Below, one piece after another: positions 25,296 to 37,179 of a stretch of 64,000 bases of DNA (positions are counted from its first letter, which is position 1; the number at the start of each line of letters is the position of its first letter). The DNA comes from Cryptomeria japonica (taxonomy: Eukaryota; Streptophyta; Pinopsida; Cupressales; Cupressaceae), in contig NC_081415.1 of assembly GCF_030272615.1 (NCBI RefSeq), positions 631,201,240 to 631,265,239 on the forward strand, in the 5' to 3' direction. Below the pieces are notes generated by a model. That model made no database searches, was not told where the DNA came from, and saw only the letters and a list, made by a program, of their open reading frames with translations. A program made the position numbers and the translations under genes.

Positions 25296-26168
25296 TTATT
25301 GAACCTCTCCGGTTTTGTCCTTGCTGTCACCATTAGGATAGTTTATGGCAATATGTCCTATCCGGTTACAAGAAAAGCATTTCAAAGGGAGCTTACCTCT
25401 GTATTTACCGGTTCCTTTAGCAAGTTTCCTAGTAAGAAGAGCTTCAAATTCCATTAGGATCTCCTCATCATCCATTTCTCTGCTCTGCCTTGGTTCACCA
25501 CTAGTGCTTGCTTCTTTTCCTTTTCTGGATGGTACATCAGAAGCTCTAAAAGTTGATTCAGTCTTTTGAACACTGCCATCAAAACTATTTAGCTCATAGG
25601 CTATCAACTTTGCAATGATGGAGTCTAGGGATACCTTAGTCTTGTCAATTGATCTCAACTCCTGAATAGCAGCAACCCTTATTGCATAGACCGGTAATAA
25701 GGATCTCAGAACTTTGCTTACCATAGTAGAATATTCTATTTTACCACCTACACTCTTGATATCTCCAACAACAGTTTTGATTCTTATTCCATACTGTTGA
25801 ATAGTCTCACCTTCAACCATCCGCATGCCTTCAAACTTCCCTCTAAGGCTTTCTTCCTTAGCTTGTTTTACATGCTCATCACCACCATAGATATTCTCAA
25901 GAGTGTCCCATACTTCTTTGAGATTATCTTTATCCTGGACATCAATAAACTCAATGTCAGATATGCCGCTGATTAGGGCTTCCATGACTTGCCCATTCTC
26001 CTGTATTTCTCTCTTTTGATCATCGGTGAGGGTATCAGTAGGAATAATAAAAGCATTCTCAACATAGCTCCAGTGTTGAGCACCCATGCTTCTAATGTAA
26101 ATATTCATTCTATCCTTCAAAATTTTGAAGTTATCTCTGTTGAACTTTGGACCTTCTCTCTTCATCAT
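25296..26168 (-). pseudogene. Copia gag (SIRE-like)
   Basis: An open piece of 290 codons. The middle resembles the plant Copia gag/UBN2 fold (WDTLENIYGG, LRGKFEGMRM, IKTVVGDIKSVG). Near the C-terminus a zinc knuckle CFSCNRIGHIAINY has lost its last cysteine (Cys to Tyr). Gag would form the particle and bind element RNA. It lies in a different frame from pol, so at least one frameshift separates them (about 25200-25300). Confidence 0.85.
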
Positions 26169-26225
26169 TACAATAGGATATTTCCCTCAAGTGGTTAAGC
26201 TTACAACACAGAGGACCTAGAGGAT

Positions 26226-26237
26226 GCTCTGATACCA
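26226..26237 (-). other. Primer-binding site of the SIRE-like element
   Basis: TGGTATCAGAGC on the minus strand, 2 nt from the 5' LTR end. It matches the 3' end complement of initiator tRNA-Met used by many plant Copia elements. Confidence 0.9.
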
Positions 26238-26239
26238 AT

Positions 26240-27680
26240 TGATAACTCAATGATGAACAATAAGTACCAAACTGGTACTGAGAGGGTGGGGGGGGTGAAT
26301 CAGTACAGGCACAAACTTCTTTTCCCAAAGAATTAACTGCAAACACTGCAAATGTCTGACAGACAGTAACACCGGTCTGAAACAGAGTGTAACCGGTAAA
26401 GTTAAGAATGACTATGACAAGCATTAACCGGTTAATCACTTAGCTTTCCACTCAACTTAATACTACACTTCCATTTCACTCTTGTGCACAAATAGGTAAT
26501 CTATCATTAGAAATATAATAACAACTAGCTAAGCATGATTTACCTTCAGACACAAATCACTTAAATCATCACATGAAAAATACTACACATGACACATGGA
26601 TTTTTCACGTGGAAACCCAACTGGGAAAAACCACGGTGGGGATGAATACCCACAAGCTACTTTTGAACTCTTTAAAAGTTTGCTCTGTTAGGAGCCTAGT
26701 CTGATTAGAGACTATTACAACAGGTTCTGCTAGGAACCGATCCTGTTAGGGATCACTCGGTTAAGGGATGGCTAAATACTCGGTTAAGGGTTAAACCCCG
26801 TTAGAGGTTACCTTGTTAGAGGATTTCAAGAACTCAATTAGTTTGAGTCACCCTGTTAAAGGATTTACAACAAGCGGATTAAAGCTACCTGGTTAAGGGA
26901 TTTTCCAACTGTTGAAGTGGTTAAAGATCAACATGTATTACAATGATCTGATAATAGCACTCAATGCCTAATGCAGATCCACTTAAGTTCCTTCCTTCTG
27001 CACACACACACTGCAGGAATCAATCCTCTTATCTCATTTGGTCTGGCAAGAATCACGTATCTCTGCACTTAGATACACACACACCATTTGCCAACAACCT
27101 CAGAAAGAAACACAACATTGACCTTATAGGAAACAAATAGGTCGGAAGAATAAACCCTAAACCCTAAAACATTTAGGTTAAGTAATTCAAATGGTTCAAT
27201 CCTGACCGTTTAACACATTGCATTGAATAGAAAAGTCTTGAACATATCTCAAGACATTCTCCATCATTCATTCTTCACTTCTTTCATGGTGGCTTGTAGC
27301 CCATCATGCATTCTCCATCATTTACAGAGACTTTGCACATTCCCGAGGTAGATAGGATCGATCTCCTTCATGCAAGATCCTTCACGTGCTCAAGCGGACG
27401 TGGCAACACGATCTGATTTTCATTACAATGCTAACTCATCACACAATATCATTGGTAGAGTCACACAGGCTTGGAACACTTCAACCAGAAACCCTGAGGT
27501 TGAGACTACCAACCTGTAGTCATGCAAAAATTCCATCTACCGGTTCTCATACCAACATGCCGGTTCACCTTTTCACATATATCGGTTCACGATGTTATAC
27601 CGGTTCACTCTTCAGCATATTGACATCAATGACAACATACAATGTCATCATGTCTTCACACCGGTTCACATATGCCAACA
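26240..27680 (-). repeat. 5' LTR of the SIRE-like Copia element
   Basis: It starts TGTTGGCATATG and ends GAGTTATCA on the minus strand. The part near 27535-27680 is rich in ACCGGTTCA-like motifs. A G-tract module (ctgagagggtgggggggtgaatcag) lies near 26278-26302. Confidence 0.9.
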
Positions 27681-27767
27681 TCAACAATCTCCTACTTAGC
27701 ACCAACTGAGCCTTCAACACCCACTGAAGGGAGACTTGAACCCATGATCCAAGCCTCTAATACCAAT

Positions 27768-27903
27768 TGTTGGAATCATTTACCATTGCGCCAAAAGCTC
27801 GAACTATCAATGTCCGATACAAACATCAAATTTAACTTGACCCACAAGAGGCGGTTAAGCCATGTCACGAGTCCCCAAGAAGGTGCTGACAAGCAAGTCA
27901 ACA
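27768..27903 (-). repeat. TRIM 5' LTR (136 bp)
   Basis: On the minus strand it runs from TGTTGACTTGC to GATTCCAACA. The TSD copy ATAAG follows at 27904-27908. Confidence 0.87.
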
Positions 27904-27908
27904 ATAAG

Positions 27909-29469
27909 AATACCATTACTTTGTTGATGTCATACATGTTTAAAATAGGTCATATCACACATTTCCCACCATGATTCCTTCACTACCAATCATATATTTG
28001 AAAATTTGAACCATTTTATTGAATGCCTTTAGCACCTTTTTTCTTTCAAAAATTATTTCAATGCTATTTTTCTATTTGCTCAAACTTTACATTCCAATAG
28101 ATCATTCTACCATAATTCCCATGGCTACAAAATGTTTTGATAAGTTATGAGAGTTTTGAGATGTAAGATGAATAATCCAACAAAATAGAAGATACAAATC
28201 TATCCAACCCAAAACAATCACTTGACCAAATACATCAACATCATGTTATGTTTCATTAACCACTTTAAATTATTATTTTATTTATAAAAAATGAAAATCT
28301 AAATGAAAATTTCAAGTTTTAAAATTTTTTTAAGTGTTTTTTTTTTATCGGTAATATAGTTATTTACTTAATCTTTAGTAAAAAGATTACATACATCAAA
28401 TACCTCCATCTATTCCATCCAAAAAATGTACGACCCACCAGATCTAAGTCTAGAATAAACACACCAAACCCCCCACAAAATTTGCTCCAAAAAATCCGAG
28501 TACAAAAACACACCATAATGAGCATGTATTTTACTTGATAGTCATCAAATAACACTATACATTAAAAATGATTTCACAGTCTTAAGCCATCAAATCTAAC
28601 ATAAGTGATATGAAACTATGCATTTATCTGTTAATAGCAGGATCATCTTTGAACCTGGATAGGGCCATCACCGCCTCCATTGTTCGCGTCCTTGGTCTCA
28701 GCTCACGACCCACCTTCGCCCTTGCCACTTCATGCGCCTCTCTGAGTACCTCTTTGACTCTCATCAATTCTGGAAATGTCTTCAAGGCCTCTCAATTGCT
28801 AGTGCCCCACACCTTGCCTTCAACTCATCCTCTTGCTAGTGAACAAAGGGTATGCAATTCGCTGGCTCAACCACCCCTTCAGAAACATCAATTCCCACTC
28901 CAGGGATAGCCCATTCAAATATGGAGTCCATGCCCATCAAGTATTCTTTAGCTATTAAATCATGCATAACCCTCTTTACCTTGTCCACCGAATCCTCGAA
29001 CTCCAAACCCCAAGCTGCAATTAAAGAATAAATCTCCATATTAGTCATGTACCTATGACTTACTTACACAATCTCCTCCCTAATAATTAACTTTACCGCC
29101 TGCACTAACCTCTCATCCTTGAAAATAAAACTCGCCTATCTGTCACCTTGCCCACGAAAGGCACTAACATCTTCTCAGTTTTGAAGGTAAAACTTGCCTC
29201 CATGTTCCCTAATACTACAGTGCCACCACCTTTGAGATCTCGCCCTTCACTCACTTCAACTCACTCTCAGAGAAAACGGTAAAATAATAGATATGTAATG
29301 TAGAGCCAACAAAAATAAATATAGCAATCAATCCCACCGTTGCCAAACCCAACACCATTGTCCTACTCCACCGGCACAAACCAATTTCATCAATACACTT
29401 TCATAAATGCATTGTCTGAGCTATATCCTCCACTCTGTCTGCACGATACGACATTAATTCCACCTCTTA
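27909..29469. other. AT-rich flank and unidentified coding-like remnant
   Basis: 27909-28600 is AT-rich and contains a run of ten T at 28337-28346. This could mark the poly(A) end of the minus-strand LINE copy 2, but no matching target duplication was found. 28600-29300 is GC-richer with a minus-strand open piece at 29048-28836 (GLEFEDSVDKVKRVMHDLIA and more upstream after stops). I do not recognise it. It may be the 3' region of the LINE or an older inserted fragment. Confidence 0.35.
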
Positions 29470-30934
29470 ATCGTGCCAATAGGCTTGTCTAACTCCCATC
29501 ACTTTGTACTTCCATGATTCTAGGAGTTGCCATAGAGACATTAACATCCACCACATCGTCAATTTGTAGACTACGAAAATATTCTAGTTGATATTCTTGT
29601 ACCTCTCCAAAAGATGTGGCCCATTTGGACAACACATATGCCACATTTTCCCCTTCTCTTCACACATGAGAGACTTTGAAGTCTCTAAAAAAATTGAAGT
29701 CACTCTTAATTTTCTGAACATACTTATTTAATAACAATGCCTATATTTCCCTTTTAATGATTGCATTTACAATAATCAATGAATCAACTTCCAAATGATT
29801 TTTTTTGAAGCCAAATTTTAATCCCCATTCAACCGCCAGAAGTGCTGCTTGCACCTCTGCTTCATTATTCGTGCCTTTCTCCAGTCACTTGGCACCCCAT
29901 GCTATAATGTTGCCATGCCAATCCCGAAACACCACCCCTGCATCGAAATCTCCCGGATTACCTTTTGATGCACCATCAATTTTTTTCTTGCTCCACCCTT
30001 CTTCCAGTGGTTCCCATTGACATTTAAAATGTGAATTTGTAGTAGCCAAAGACGGATCATCCCGTCTAGGCCCATGAACGGGCCTGAACTTAATCCGCAA
30101 CCAACATCCCTGAATGCGTGAGTCCTCTTTTGATAACATAGCATCCTTTACAAAGAATCTTGATGTCATTGCCCCCACTACCTCTTCTATAGATGTGTCA
30201 ATTCTAGCAAGAATCCTTTCTAAAGGCTCTATTTTATCTTGAAAAATTCTTCTATTTCGCTCCTTCCATATTTCCCACACAATCTCTGCTAGGCTAATCT
30301 TCCACACACAAGAGAAAACAAATGTTTTATAACTAATCGACCAACTCAAGTAAACTTCTTTTAATGACCCAGGAAGGGGGCCTTGCCAAGCCAACTTTCC
30401 CTGCACCATCCTCCAACACGCTGAGGCAAAATCACACTTGATAAGAAGGTAGATCCACACTTTCTTCATCCTTGCCACACATAAAGCTCTTTGTCGGACC
30501 TAACATCCCTAAATGCTTCCTCCTTTTCCCTGTCAAAATTCTGCCTCTTACCGCTAACCATGCAAAAGCACCTGCCTTAGGGAGACACTCTTTTCCCTGG
30601 CATAAACCTGTCGGCCAATTATCCTTCTCTTCCTCACTATCCAACAATTGGTAACCAATCTTTACTGAATAATTAAAATGTTTCACCCCACACCACTTTA
30701 TGTCATCCTTACAACCAGACACCAAAACCTTCCTTTCCTTAAAAATATTCTCCATTATTCTAATGTGATTAGGATTTTGCAAAACCTCTCCCACTAATTT
30801 CCAACCCCATTCAGTCCTCCCATCTACACTTTTAGGTTCCAAATAGTCCCTAACCTTATCACCCAATGCCTCTTCCAACATTCTTCTTACCTCCACCACA
30901 TCCCCATTATTGTCAATAACCTTCTTACCATCTC
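29470..30934 (-). pseudogene. LINE copy 2 ORF2, 3' part (zinc finger and RNase H)
   Basis: Below the Gypsy insertion the LINE reading continues with KAGAFAWLAVRGRIL (about 30600), where the expected zinc-finger Cys/His set is partly altered. Then come WEIWKERNRRIFQDK (30240) and an RNase H core KIDGASKGNPGDFDAGVVF near 29960 whose usual DG aspartate region reads KIDG. A further conserved stretch, EAEVQAALLAVEWGLKFG, lies near 29850-29800. RNase H homology continues with several stops to about 29470. Confidence 0.82.
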
Positions 30935-30939
30935 ATGAG

Positions 30940-31705
30940 TGAAGTAGTCATCGATGAGGAGGGACCTCAAAGGGATTAATCTGGATCGGTCAACAAGAGT
31001 AAACACAACGGAAACACAAAGATATGATGGAGGCAATGCATAATAGATTACTTTATTGCATGAAATTTGTTTACATCCAATTGGTAACAACCGGGTTACA
31101 ACACATCGACTCACATGCCTGGTAGAATAGGTCATGACCGGGACCTTGAATCAAAAGATCTATCTTAAATGCACAGTCTAGCTACTTGATTCTCTGATTC
31201 ATTAAATTCTAATGCATGATTACAAATATATATCGATCCAAAGGATCCAGTCGGCCCGAAAAGGATCAAAACCTGAAGAACAAGACCTAACATGAAAATA
31301 ACAAGCTCAGCCTCTACCAAGAGATTCCTCAGGAAAAATCCAAAGGATGAAACGTAGATGTGAAAAAAGTTTGGCCACATGCCAAGGAACATCAGAATCA
31401 ACGCCCAAGGCTCCACAAGCTTCGGAAGGGGTTCTGGTAGATCACCATAATAGGTCCATGCAACCGGTAACAAAGGACTATCAACTGGTAACAAGAAACT
31501 GTCATGGAAACCGGTAGTGATATCTCGACTGAAAATGATCCTAATGCGATGCAGTCTGGAAGCAAGAAAGATGATCAGGTCTTCAAGTAGAATCCAACTC
31601 CATAGGATCTGGTGAGCCAAAACCGGGACACACAGAAAGCAAAACATAAAGAAAATATTTTTGGTTGATGCAAGATTGCTATGAACTGGGTATGCTCCTG
31701 CATCA
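30940..31705 (-). repeat. 3' LTR of the chromovirus
   Basis: Same ends as the 5' LTR, with clear similarity throughout. Confidence 0.9.
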
Positions 31706-31736
31706 GACATCTAGGGTTAATGAAAAAGAGATCCTC

Positions 31737-34700
31737 TCACTTTGCTAGGGTTAGAGGAAAACCAAGGCGATCTACCTCTGCCTGAGAAATCCAAGATGAA
31801 TCTTCAACTACTGGTCTATCTTTCCACTTCACAAGATATTCCTTATACTGACTGCTCTGGGTACTATGCCCAATCCTACTGTCCAAAATCTCTTCAATCT
31901 GATCCGGTACCTTCCGAGGCAACTATTTCTCCAAGTTTGCAACACTGTCTTCACTGAATTCTGGTTCATGATACTCATGAAGATCCACAATGTTGAATAT
32001 AGGTGAAATACTTAGACTATCCGATAACTCTACTTCATATGCATTTCCAGAACTGAACTTCCTCAAAATCCTGCAATGTCCAAACTTCCTCATCTGCAAA
32101 TTAGTATAAGTTCCAACCAGGAATCTCTCTTTTCTCAGATATACCATCACTTCATCGCCAACTTTGAATTCCTTATGTCTCCTCTTTTCATATGCCTTCT
32201 ACTTATATTTGTTGTTCATGTCTTCCAAATGTTGTTTAACCTGAATATGCAATGCCACCATGTGATTTGCAAAATATTCTGCTTTTGAACTTCTCTGGTC
32301 TTCACTACTAATGTCTCTCAATTCTGATATACCTCTAGGATGCACTCCGGTAACAATCTCAAAAGGTGTTTTTTTGGTACTTCTATTCACTGAATTGTTG
32401 TTGGCAAACTCTGCTTGTGTAAGGATCAAATCCCAACTTCTAGTTTTATCTCCCACTAAACATCTCAACAAGTTTCCCAAACTTTGGTTAACAACTTATG
32501 TCTGTCCATCAGTCTGTGGATGAAAAGTAGATCTGAACTTCAAATCTATCTTCATCTTCTTCCAAAGTGTTCTAAAAAAATAACCAACAAACTTAGTGTC
32601 TCTGTCTAGAACTATGCTCTTAGGTAATCAATGCAATCTCACCACTTCCTTGAAAAATAGGTTTGCTACATGCAATGCATTTGATGTCTTTTTACAAGGT
32701 ATGAAATGAGCCATCTTTGAAAATCTATCCACTACCACAAATATAGAATCATTCCCTCTCAGCATCTTAGGCAATCCAAGTACAAAATCCATGCTTATAT
32801 CCTCCCAAGGTCTTACCGGTATGTCAAAGATTTATAGAATCCCACATTCTGACTACTACCTTTTGCAACTTGACAAACTCTAAAACTCTGCACATATCTC
32901 TTAAAATCCTTATGAATCTGGGGCCAAAAGTACTGCTCACTCACCAATGCTACTATTTTGTCAATGTCAAAATGTTCAGCTAGTCCTCCACTGTATTTCT
33001 CCTTTATCAGATTCTCTCTCATAAAATTCTTAGGTATGCACAACTGAAGTCCTCTGAATAACATCCCTTCCTAAATAAAGTAATTCAACTATTTGCTTCT
33101 ATCAACCATAACTGGTTCTCTACATGCTTTCCAAGGTTCTGCAAAATCCGGGTCCTCATCATACAAGGTCTTCAAATCTTCAAATCCTAACACTGTCACT
33201 CTCATCTCTGTCAGCAAATTCCTTCTACTCAATGCATCAACAACTTTGTTAGATTTCCCACTTCTATGCTTCAACACAAAGGTGTAAATCTGTAAGAATT
33301 CTACCCATCTCACATGTCTCTGATTCAACTTACTCTGACCGTTCAAATACTGCAAAGCTTAATGATTAGTGTACAACACAAACTTCTTAGGAAACAAGTA
33401 ATGTCTCCACTTCTTCAAGGCTTGAACTATGACATAAAATTATTGACCATACACTGAATATCTCCTCTGGGCATCATTCAATTTCTCACTAAAATAAGCT
33501 ATTGCTCTCTCTTCTTGATTCAGGACTACTCCTATTGTTGTTCCACTTGCATCACAATCCACTTGAAATACTTTATTGAAATCCGGTAAAGCTAACACAG
33601 GCTGCTCAGTCACTTTTTGCTTCAATAGTTCAAAAATGTTGTTTGCTCCGGTGGTCCACTTGAATTCCTTCCGATCTCCTCTCATGGTCTCAGTCATGGG
33701 GTTACAAACTAAACTGAAATTTCCGATGAACTTCCAGTAAAACCTAGCCAATCCATGAAATGATCTTACCTCTCCAATGCTTTCCGGTGTAGACCATTCA
33801 ACAATTGCTTTCATTTTCTCAGGTTCCATCTTCAAACCATCCTTAGATATCACAAATCCCAAATAGACTAACTCATCCTTCATGAAAGTACACTTCTTAA
33901 TATTGATCAACAACTTCTCTTCTCTCAATCTATGCAAAAGTTGTCTTAACTACAACAAATGCTCCTCTTTTGTCTTACTGAAAATTAGAATGTCATCCAA
34001 ATACACAATAACAAACTTACCCAAGAATTTCTTCAATACCTCATTCATCAGCCTCATGAAAGTACTCGGTGCATTAGTCAATCCAAAAGGCATCACCAAC
34101 CATTCATACAATCCTTCATTTTTCTTAAATATTGTCTTCCACTCATCACCTTCTTTGATCCTGATATGATGATATCCACTCTTCAAATCTATCTTTGTAA
34201 AGTATTTTGGTCCACTCAGACAGTCCATTATGTCATCTGTCCTAGGCAAAGGTAACCAGTATTTTACTATGATCTTGTTTATTGTTCTTGAATCGGTACA
34301 CATCCTCCATTCTCCATTCTTCTTAGGTACTAATATTGCTAGTACTACACAAGGGCTCAGACTCTCCCTGATCAAACCTTTCTTCAACAGCTCCTGCACT
34401 TGTCTATTCAGTTCTTCATTCTCTATCGGTGTCAACCGGTGTGCAGCTTTGTTAAGCAAACTAGCTCTGAGAACCAAGTCCATGCAATGACTAAAACTTC
34501 TCATAGGTGGCAATCCATCAGGTACATTATCTGAAATAATGTCCTCATATTCTGTTAATAAATCTCTTATCTCTTTCAGGTGCTCCCCTTCCCATTTTGG
34601 TCTTTCAGTCTTCTTAGGAATTAAGGCAAAACACACATTCTCATGTCTCAGTCCAACCATGAATTTCCTTCCATCTACCAAACAGATTGTAGCATTCATA

Positions 34701-35224
34701 CAAATTTCATTCTTCAAAGGTTCCTCCAAAGGTAACAAGGTTTGCTTCATTCCATTGGCCACAAGAGTGTATGTATTCTTCCTCCCATCATGTATTGCCT
34801 ATCTATCAAACTGCCAAGGTCTACCCAACAAAAGATGACAAATATCCATAGGCATAATATCACACAAGACTTCATCATGATAATTCCTAATTTTCAATTT
34901 CACCAAACATTGCTCACTTACTAACAACTTATGTTCATCCTGAATCCATGCTATCTGATAAGGCTTAGGGTGTTTCAATCTCTCAAATTTCAACTTATTC
35001 ACCATCTCTTCTGAAACAAGATTATTTGAACTACCACTATTAATAACAACTTTACAACACTTAATGGATACCTTACATTTGGTTTTAAACAAATTCTTCC
35101 TCTGCAAAGGCTCTTCATCTCCTCTGGTATGACACAAAGCTCTCCTCATCAGCAACAGTTCTCCATCTTCAGGTTTATTGTCTGATCCGGTGGGGTTTTC
35201 TTCCACCATTGCTGCTCTTCCCAT
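31737..35224 (-). pseudogene. Gypsy pol with C-terminal chromodomain
   Basis: Pieces in order: protease 35224-34799 (NSGSSNNLVSEE, with the catalytic Asp of DSG replaced by Asn); RT 34762-33950 ([33 protein letters not shown], and YLDDILIFS as the active site); RNase H and connection 33937-33089; integrase zinc finger 33064-32813 (H...H...C with RVCQVAKG); integrase core and tail 32480-31923; chromodomain 31922-31737 (VPDQIEEILDSR, EYLVKWKDRP, SSWI). In chromoviruses the chromodomain steers integration toward particular chromatin. Many stops and frameshifts make it non-functional. Confidence 0.92.
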
Positions 35225-35449
35225 AGTTTCTATCTTCTTACACTCGAATGCATGATTTCCTTCTCCTCAACACTTATATCAAGTTCCTCTAAATGTCCTC
35301 TTGTCCTATCTTCCAAAGTTCCCATTCCAGTAACCATCCGGTTCTCTCCTCCGGTAGAAATTTCTATCATCCTTCTAGTATGAATTACATTCTTTTCTCA
35401 CTTCCTTGTCCTTGTTATTTACTGTACCAGTTCCTCTTCCTTCGCTATA

Positions 35450-36055
35450 TCATCTTCCTCCTTGAAATCTTCCTCTAGTAAACCTTCCACCTCTACCTCT
35501 TTGGCTCTGCTCATGTCTTTTGTATAACTTCTCTTCTGCCTTTAGGGCATACTGGTAAGCCTCTTCAACACTCTCCAATTTGATCATACTCAATTCATCT
35601 TGTATATACATCCACAATCCATTCAAATATCTTGCAACTTGTTCCACTTCGTCATCAAGATGTCCAGATCTGATGTTCAACTTGTAAAATGCTTTGGTGT
35701 ACTCCTTCACACTAGATTCCTTCTGTCTCAAATTCTAAAATTTCCGGAACAAATCTACCTGATTATTTGCTGACACAAACTTTGATTTCAACTTAGCAAT
35801 CATCCAATCCCATGTCTTAATCTTTTCTTTACCTCTTCTCTATCTATCAACTTGAAAATGCTCCCACAAAAGAGATGCATGACCTTTCAACTGGGTACAT
35901 GCATATTTCACCTTCCTCTCTTCTGCAATGTTTTCAAAATTGAAATACTTTTCCATTTTCGAGATCCAATCCATCAATTCATCTGAATCTAACTTCCCAT
36001 CATATTCCGGTGAGGTAAAATGAGGTTTAGTATTTTCCCTACTCAAAACCCTCAA
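35450..36055 (-). pseudogene. Gypsy gag
   Basis: Two open pieces (36055-35840 and 35731-35450) match the plant Gypsy gag core: YDGKLDSDELMDWISKMEKYF, LKGHASLLWEHF, KESSVKEYTKAFYKL and a basic Arg/Gly tail. The frame is broken between the pieces. Gag would form the particle. Confidence 0.85.
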
Positions 36056-36360
36056 AAACCTTTCCTCATCCGGATCAACCGCCGATAGGTTTGCTTGTTC
36101 TATTGGGGCTTCCTCTCCTTTATCTTCACATACGTCTTCAATATGTCAGCCTCTTCTCTGGGCTATCTGCACGACTTCTAACTGAGCTTCTATTCCTTGC
36201 AACATCTCCATCACAGTAGGGTCTGCATTCCCATGCGCTCCACCATTCCTAGTTCCTTTTCATGCCATCGTTCACACTAGTCCTCTGCAACTGCAAGTTG
36301 GATCCGCAATCTGCCACCCTACAACAAAATTCAGGACACGCAACCTCCGGAACAAAACTT

Positions 36361-36373
36361 CGCTCTAAGACCA
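36361..36373 (-). other. Candidate primer-binding site of the chromovirus
   Basis: TGGTCTTAGAGCG on the minus strand, 2 nt inside the 5' LTR. It resembles the initiator-tRNA-Met site TGGTATCAGAGC with two changes. Confidence 0.65.
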
Positions 36374-36375
36374 CT

Positions 36376-37169
36376 TGAAGTAGTCATCGGTGAGGAGGGA
36401 CCTCAAAGAGATCAATCTGGATCGGTCAGCAAGAGTAAACACAACAGAAACAAAAATATATGATGGAGGCAATGCATAACATATTACTTTATTGCATGAA
36501 ATTTGTTTACATCCAACTGGTAACAATTGAGTTACAACACAACGACTTAAAGGCCTGGTAGAATAGGTCACAACCGGGACCTTGAATCGAAAGATCTATC
36601 TTCAATGCACAGTCTAGCTACTCGATTCTCTGATTCGTTACATTCTAATGCATGATTACAAGTATATATATTGATCCAAAGGATCTAGTCAGCCCAAAAG
36701 GGATCAAAACCTGAAGAACAAGACCTAACATGAAAATAACAAGGTCGGCCTCCACCAAGAAATTCCTCTAGAAAAATCCAAAGGATTAAATGTATATCAC
36801 AAGAAAAGGTCGACCACATGCCAAGGAACATAAAAATCAATGCCCAAGGCTCCGCAAGCTTCAAAAGGGGTTCCGATAGATCACGAGAATAGGTCCAGGC
36901 GACCGGTAACAAAGGACTGTCAATTGGTAATAGGAAACTGTCATGGAAACTGGTAGTGATATCTTGTCAGAAAATGATCCAAATGTGATGCAGTCCGGAA
37001 GCAAGAAAAATGATCAGGTCTTCAAGTAGAATCCAACTCCACAGGATCCGGTGAGCCAAAACTGGGACACATAGAAAGGAAAACTGAAACTGCAAACAGA
37101 AAGCAAAACATAAAGAAAATGTTTTTGGTTGATGCAAGATTTCTGTGAATTGGGGATGCTCCTGCATCA
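36376..37169 (-). repeat. 5' LTR of the chromovirus
   Basis: It starts TGATGCAGGAGC and ends GACTACTTCA on the minus strand. It is about 28 bp longer than the 3' LTR, partly through a small insertion near 37080-37105. Confidence 0.9.
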
Positions 37170-37179
37170 ATGAGTCTAT

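Larger units (their letters stand above)
21445..27680 (-). mobile_element. SIRE/Maximus-like Copia retrotransposon
   Basis: This is a Copia element with domain order gag, protease, integrase, RT, RNase H, inserted into the TRIM element. TCAAC flanks it on both sides (21440-21444 and 27681-27685). The 5' LTR is 1441 bp. The 3' LTR keeps only about 540 bp. Several nonsense codons and a frameshift between gag and pol make it inactive. Overlapping LTR parts differ by roughly 6 percent by eye. The SIRE assignment rests on the long LTR and on RT motifs such as [22 protein letters not shown]. Confidence 0.92.
21310..27903 (-). mobile_element. TRIM-like miniature LTR retrotransposon, split by a Copia element
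   Basis: Removing the Copia insertion (21445-27680 and one TSD copy) leaves 353 bp: two 136-bp direct repeats, each starting TG and ending CA, around an 81-bp interior. The repeats are 21310-21444 plus base 27686, and 27768-27903. On the minus strand a primer site resembling initiator-tRNA-Met type (TGGTATTAGAGGC, 27765-27753) lies 2 nt inside the 5' LTR. A polypurine tract AAGTAGGAGAT (27697-27687) abuts the 3' LTR. ATAAG flanks both ends (21305-21309 and 27904-27908). There is no coding capacity, so movement would have depended on proteins supplied in trans. Confidence 0.87.
30940..37169 (-). mobile_element. Gypsy chromovirus inserted in LINE copy 2
   Basis: This LTR retrotransposon is 6230 bp long with exact 5-bp target duplication ATGAG (30935-30939 and 37170-37174). 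The LTRs are 766 bp (3', 30940-31705) and 794 bp (5', 36376-37169), both TG...CA. The order gag, protease, RT, RNase H, integrase, chromodomain defines a chromovirus. The coding part is broken into many pieces, so it is inactive. The finer lineage is not assigned. Confidence 0.93.

Noticed and set aside
27152-27168. Telomere-like CCCTAAACCCTAAA
   Set aside because: Only two units, lying inside the SIRE-like LTR; chance or an ordinary LTR motif.
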